Shown: piece after piece, positions 55,082 through 56,033 of the stretch
Layout: every line of letters starts with the position of its first letter
How positions within the stretch are numbered: the stretch's first letter is position 1
From: Legionella santicrucis
GTDB lineage: Bacteria > Pseudomonadota > Gammaproteobacteria > Legionellales > Legionellaceae
Direction of reading: 5' to 3'
NCBI RefSeq assembly: GCF_001468135.1
Contig: NZ_LNYU01000030.1
Span: forward strand, 1 to 56,033
DNA: 56,033 nt
Made by a program: the position numbers and the translations under genes
The notes under the pieces: model-generated
The model's database searches: none
The model's input: the letters and a program-made list of their open reading frames with translations, nothing else
What the model was told of the DNA's origin: nothing

Positions 55082-55867
55082 ATGATTTATAATGATTTTC
55101 GCTTTATGTCCCGTGGAAAACAACTTCTTGCTTTAAAAAAAGAGGACTTTTCACTTCTTAAGCCCATTAATCAACGAGGTACAAAAAAAGATCGCGCCTT
55201 ACTGCTTTTTCATGGTTTTACATCGTCGCCCGCTGTTTATCGTTACCTTATTCCTCAATTAAAAAATTATGATGCTATAGTATGTCCTGCATTACCTGGA
55301 CATGCCGACAGTATTGCGGCTTTCGCCAAAGCCAAAAGAAATGACTGGGTATCTTACGCGAATCAAGAATGTGAAATATTGTTTAAAGAGTATCAAAAAG
55401 TAGATATATTAGGCGTTTCCCTTGGTGCTTTACTGGCATGCAAACTGAACCAAAATTTTTCATTCAATCATATGTTCCTTTTAGCCCCTGCTTTAAAATT
55501 GCAGATGAACATTAATCGAAATGTAAAACTAATTATGCTACTTAAAAATCTGGGGTTTTCTGAGCTACGGGGAATGGCTGGTAATCTTGTCAGTAACAAA
55601 CATACTGAAATCTCCTATCGTAGGGTACCTCTTTCTGCACTGCTCGAACTGTTTGCTTTAATCCAAGAACATCAATGGGTACCCCCTAACTGCCCTACTG
55701 ATCTTTTTTTAGGAACACATGATATTGTTGTTGCATCCAAAGAAGTAGAAAAAATGTTCGCCCATCTACCAAATACAACCATACATTGGCTTGCAAACTC
55801 AGCACATATCTTGCCTTTAGATAATGATTTGGATCAAATTGTTCAATGTGTTAATCAGTGTATCTAA
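55082..55867 (+). CDS. Alpha/beta hydrolase, carboxylesterase/monoglyceride lipase-like
   Basis: It has 261 residues. The oxyanion-hole motif is FHGFTSSP, the nucleophile is Ser113 in LGVSLGA, the acid is in GTHDIVV, and the catalytic His is in SAHILPLD. No signal peptide, so cytoplasmic. It resembles bacterial carboxylesterases of the Est30/YvaK type that act on short acyl esters or monoglycerides. The start at ATG 55082 has no clear ribosome site. Confidence 0.88.
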   Translation: MIYNDFRFMSRGKQLLALKKEDFSLLKPINQRGTKKDRALLLFHGFTSSPAVYRYLIPQLKNYDAIVCPALPGHADSIAAFAKAKRNDWVSYANQECEILFKEYQKVDILGVSLGALLACKLNQNFSFNHMFLLAPALKLQMNINRNVKLIMLLKNLGFSELRGMAGNLVSNKHTEISYRRVPLSALLELFALIQEHQWVPPNCPTDLFLGTHDIVVASKEVEKMFAHLPNTTIHWLANSAHILPLDNDLDQIVQCVNQCI

Positions 55868-55945
55868 TCATCACGTCAATGAGAACCAATTTTACCAAAT
55901 CAATGTCTTAGTGCTCGTAAGTTGTTTTGGACCCTCCACATTAAA

Positions 55946-56033
55946 CTGTCTCTTGATCACATCTCCATCAATTTGGTAGCTATCCTAAGTCCTTCAACTC
56001 GCTCTTGTAAACGGAACCATCCTTTCCAGATAG
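55946..56033. mobile_element. Left end of an IS50/Tn5-type (IS4-family) insertion sequence, cut by the window edge
   Basis: The terminal repeat CTGTCTCTTGATCACATC (55946-55963) matches the Tn5/IS50 inside end except at one position. The element extends to the right, and its transposase is read on the minus strand with the stop inside the terminal repeat. The opposite end is outside the window. Confidence 0.8.
55957..56033 (-). CDS. IS50-type transposase, C-terminal fragment (partial)
   Basis: On the minus strand the last 24 codons read IWKGWFRLQERVEGLRIATK then LMEM and stop at 55957. This matches the C-terminus of Tn5 transposase (LWEGWEALQSKLDGFLAAK...) in spacing and in key residues (Trp-x-Gly-Trp, Leu-Gln, Gly). 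The stop codon falls within the terminal inverted repeat, as is typical of IS50. The catalytic part is beyond the window, so completeness is unknown. Confidence 0.8.
   Translation of the reverse strand, partial: IWKGWFRLQERVEGLRIATKLMEM

Overview
The window looks like a chromosomal segment of a Legionella species. The DNA is AT-rich. Ordinary gammaproteobacterial housekeeping genes alternate with genes typical of Legionella: an IcmL/DotI-like protein, a Rab-like small GTPase, a kinase-like protein, an ankyrin-repeat protein with a protease-like core, and a disordered Lys/Pro-rich protein. The last four resemble Dot/Icm effectors. A complete chemotaxis cluster and a secreted GH5 glycosidase fit the L. 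longbeachae-type lineages better than L. pneumophila, but that placement is inference.

Layout. (1) 436-9964: a tightly packed de novo purine operon, purL-purM-purQ-purC-purF-purD-purN-purE, mostly with zero-gap or ATGA overlaps. PurL is the short form. PurQ carries a C-terminal extension that looks like the otherwise missing PurS. (2) 10233-14016: exported cupin, EngB GTPase, cytochrome c4, DsbA and an unknown helical protein. (3) 14084-18167, minus strand: Rab-like GTPase, then an ABC importer of the NitT/TauT type with a duplicated permease and no binding protein. (4) 18168-19751: an intergenic region that appears to encode an undescribed ~110-nt small RNA with C-rich loops and a strong terminator, then a 19-codon leader ORF coupled to an IcmL-like gene, then a DUF3592 protein. 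(5) 19847-24581: glycine cleavage genes gcvT, gcvH, gcvPA and gcvPB, with a YciI-like gene overlapping both P-protein halves. (6) 24808-33273: chemotaxis operon cheW-cheR-cheW-mcp-cheA-cheB, ending in a response regulator fused to a class III nucleotide cyclase. There is no cheY. (7) 33306-36062: exported M42 peptidase, kdsB and a histidine phosphatase. (8) 36277-45658: kinase-like protein, GH5 enzyme, small secreted protein, HTH regulator, RMD1/DUF155 protein, tandem-GNAT protein and the ankyrin/cysteine-protease-like protein. (9) 45999-52458: stand-alone ketoacyl synthase, outer-membrane barrel protein, lpxD and polA. (10) 52485-55867: two divergent paralogous receiver-only regulators, a disordered effector-like protein and an alpha/beta hydrolase. 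(11) The right edge cuts into an IS50/Tn5-type insertion sequence: the transposase C-terminus and terminal repeat are visible.

How the genes work together. The purine operon makes IMP precursors, and the glycine cleavage system feeds one-carbon units into the same metabolism (PurN and later steps use formyl-folate). The chemotaxis operon appears to signal through cyclic nucleotide rather than CheY, since the cyclase is its only other receiver output. Effector-like genes are scattered singly among core genes, each with its own intergenic spacer, as is usual for Legionella. The most novel-looking items are the sRNA candidate, the PurQ-PurS fusion, the CheA with a dead first Hpt domain and a C9 tract, the ankyrin-cysteine protease candidate, and the dispersed intergenic repeat shared by 48408-48494 and 52958-53058.
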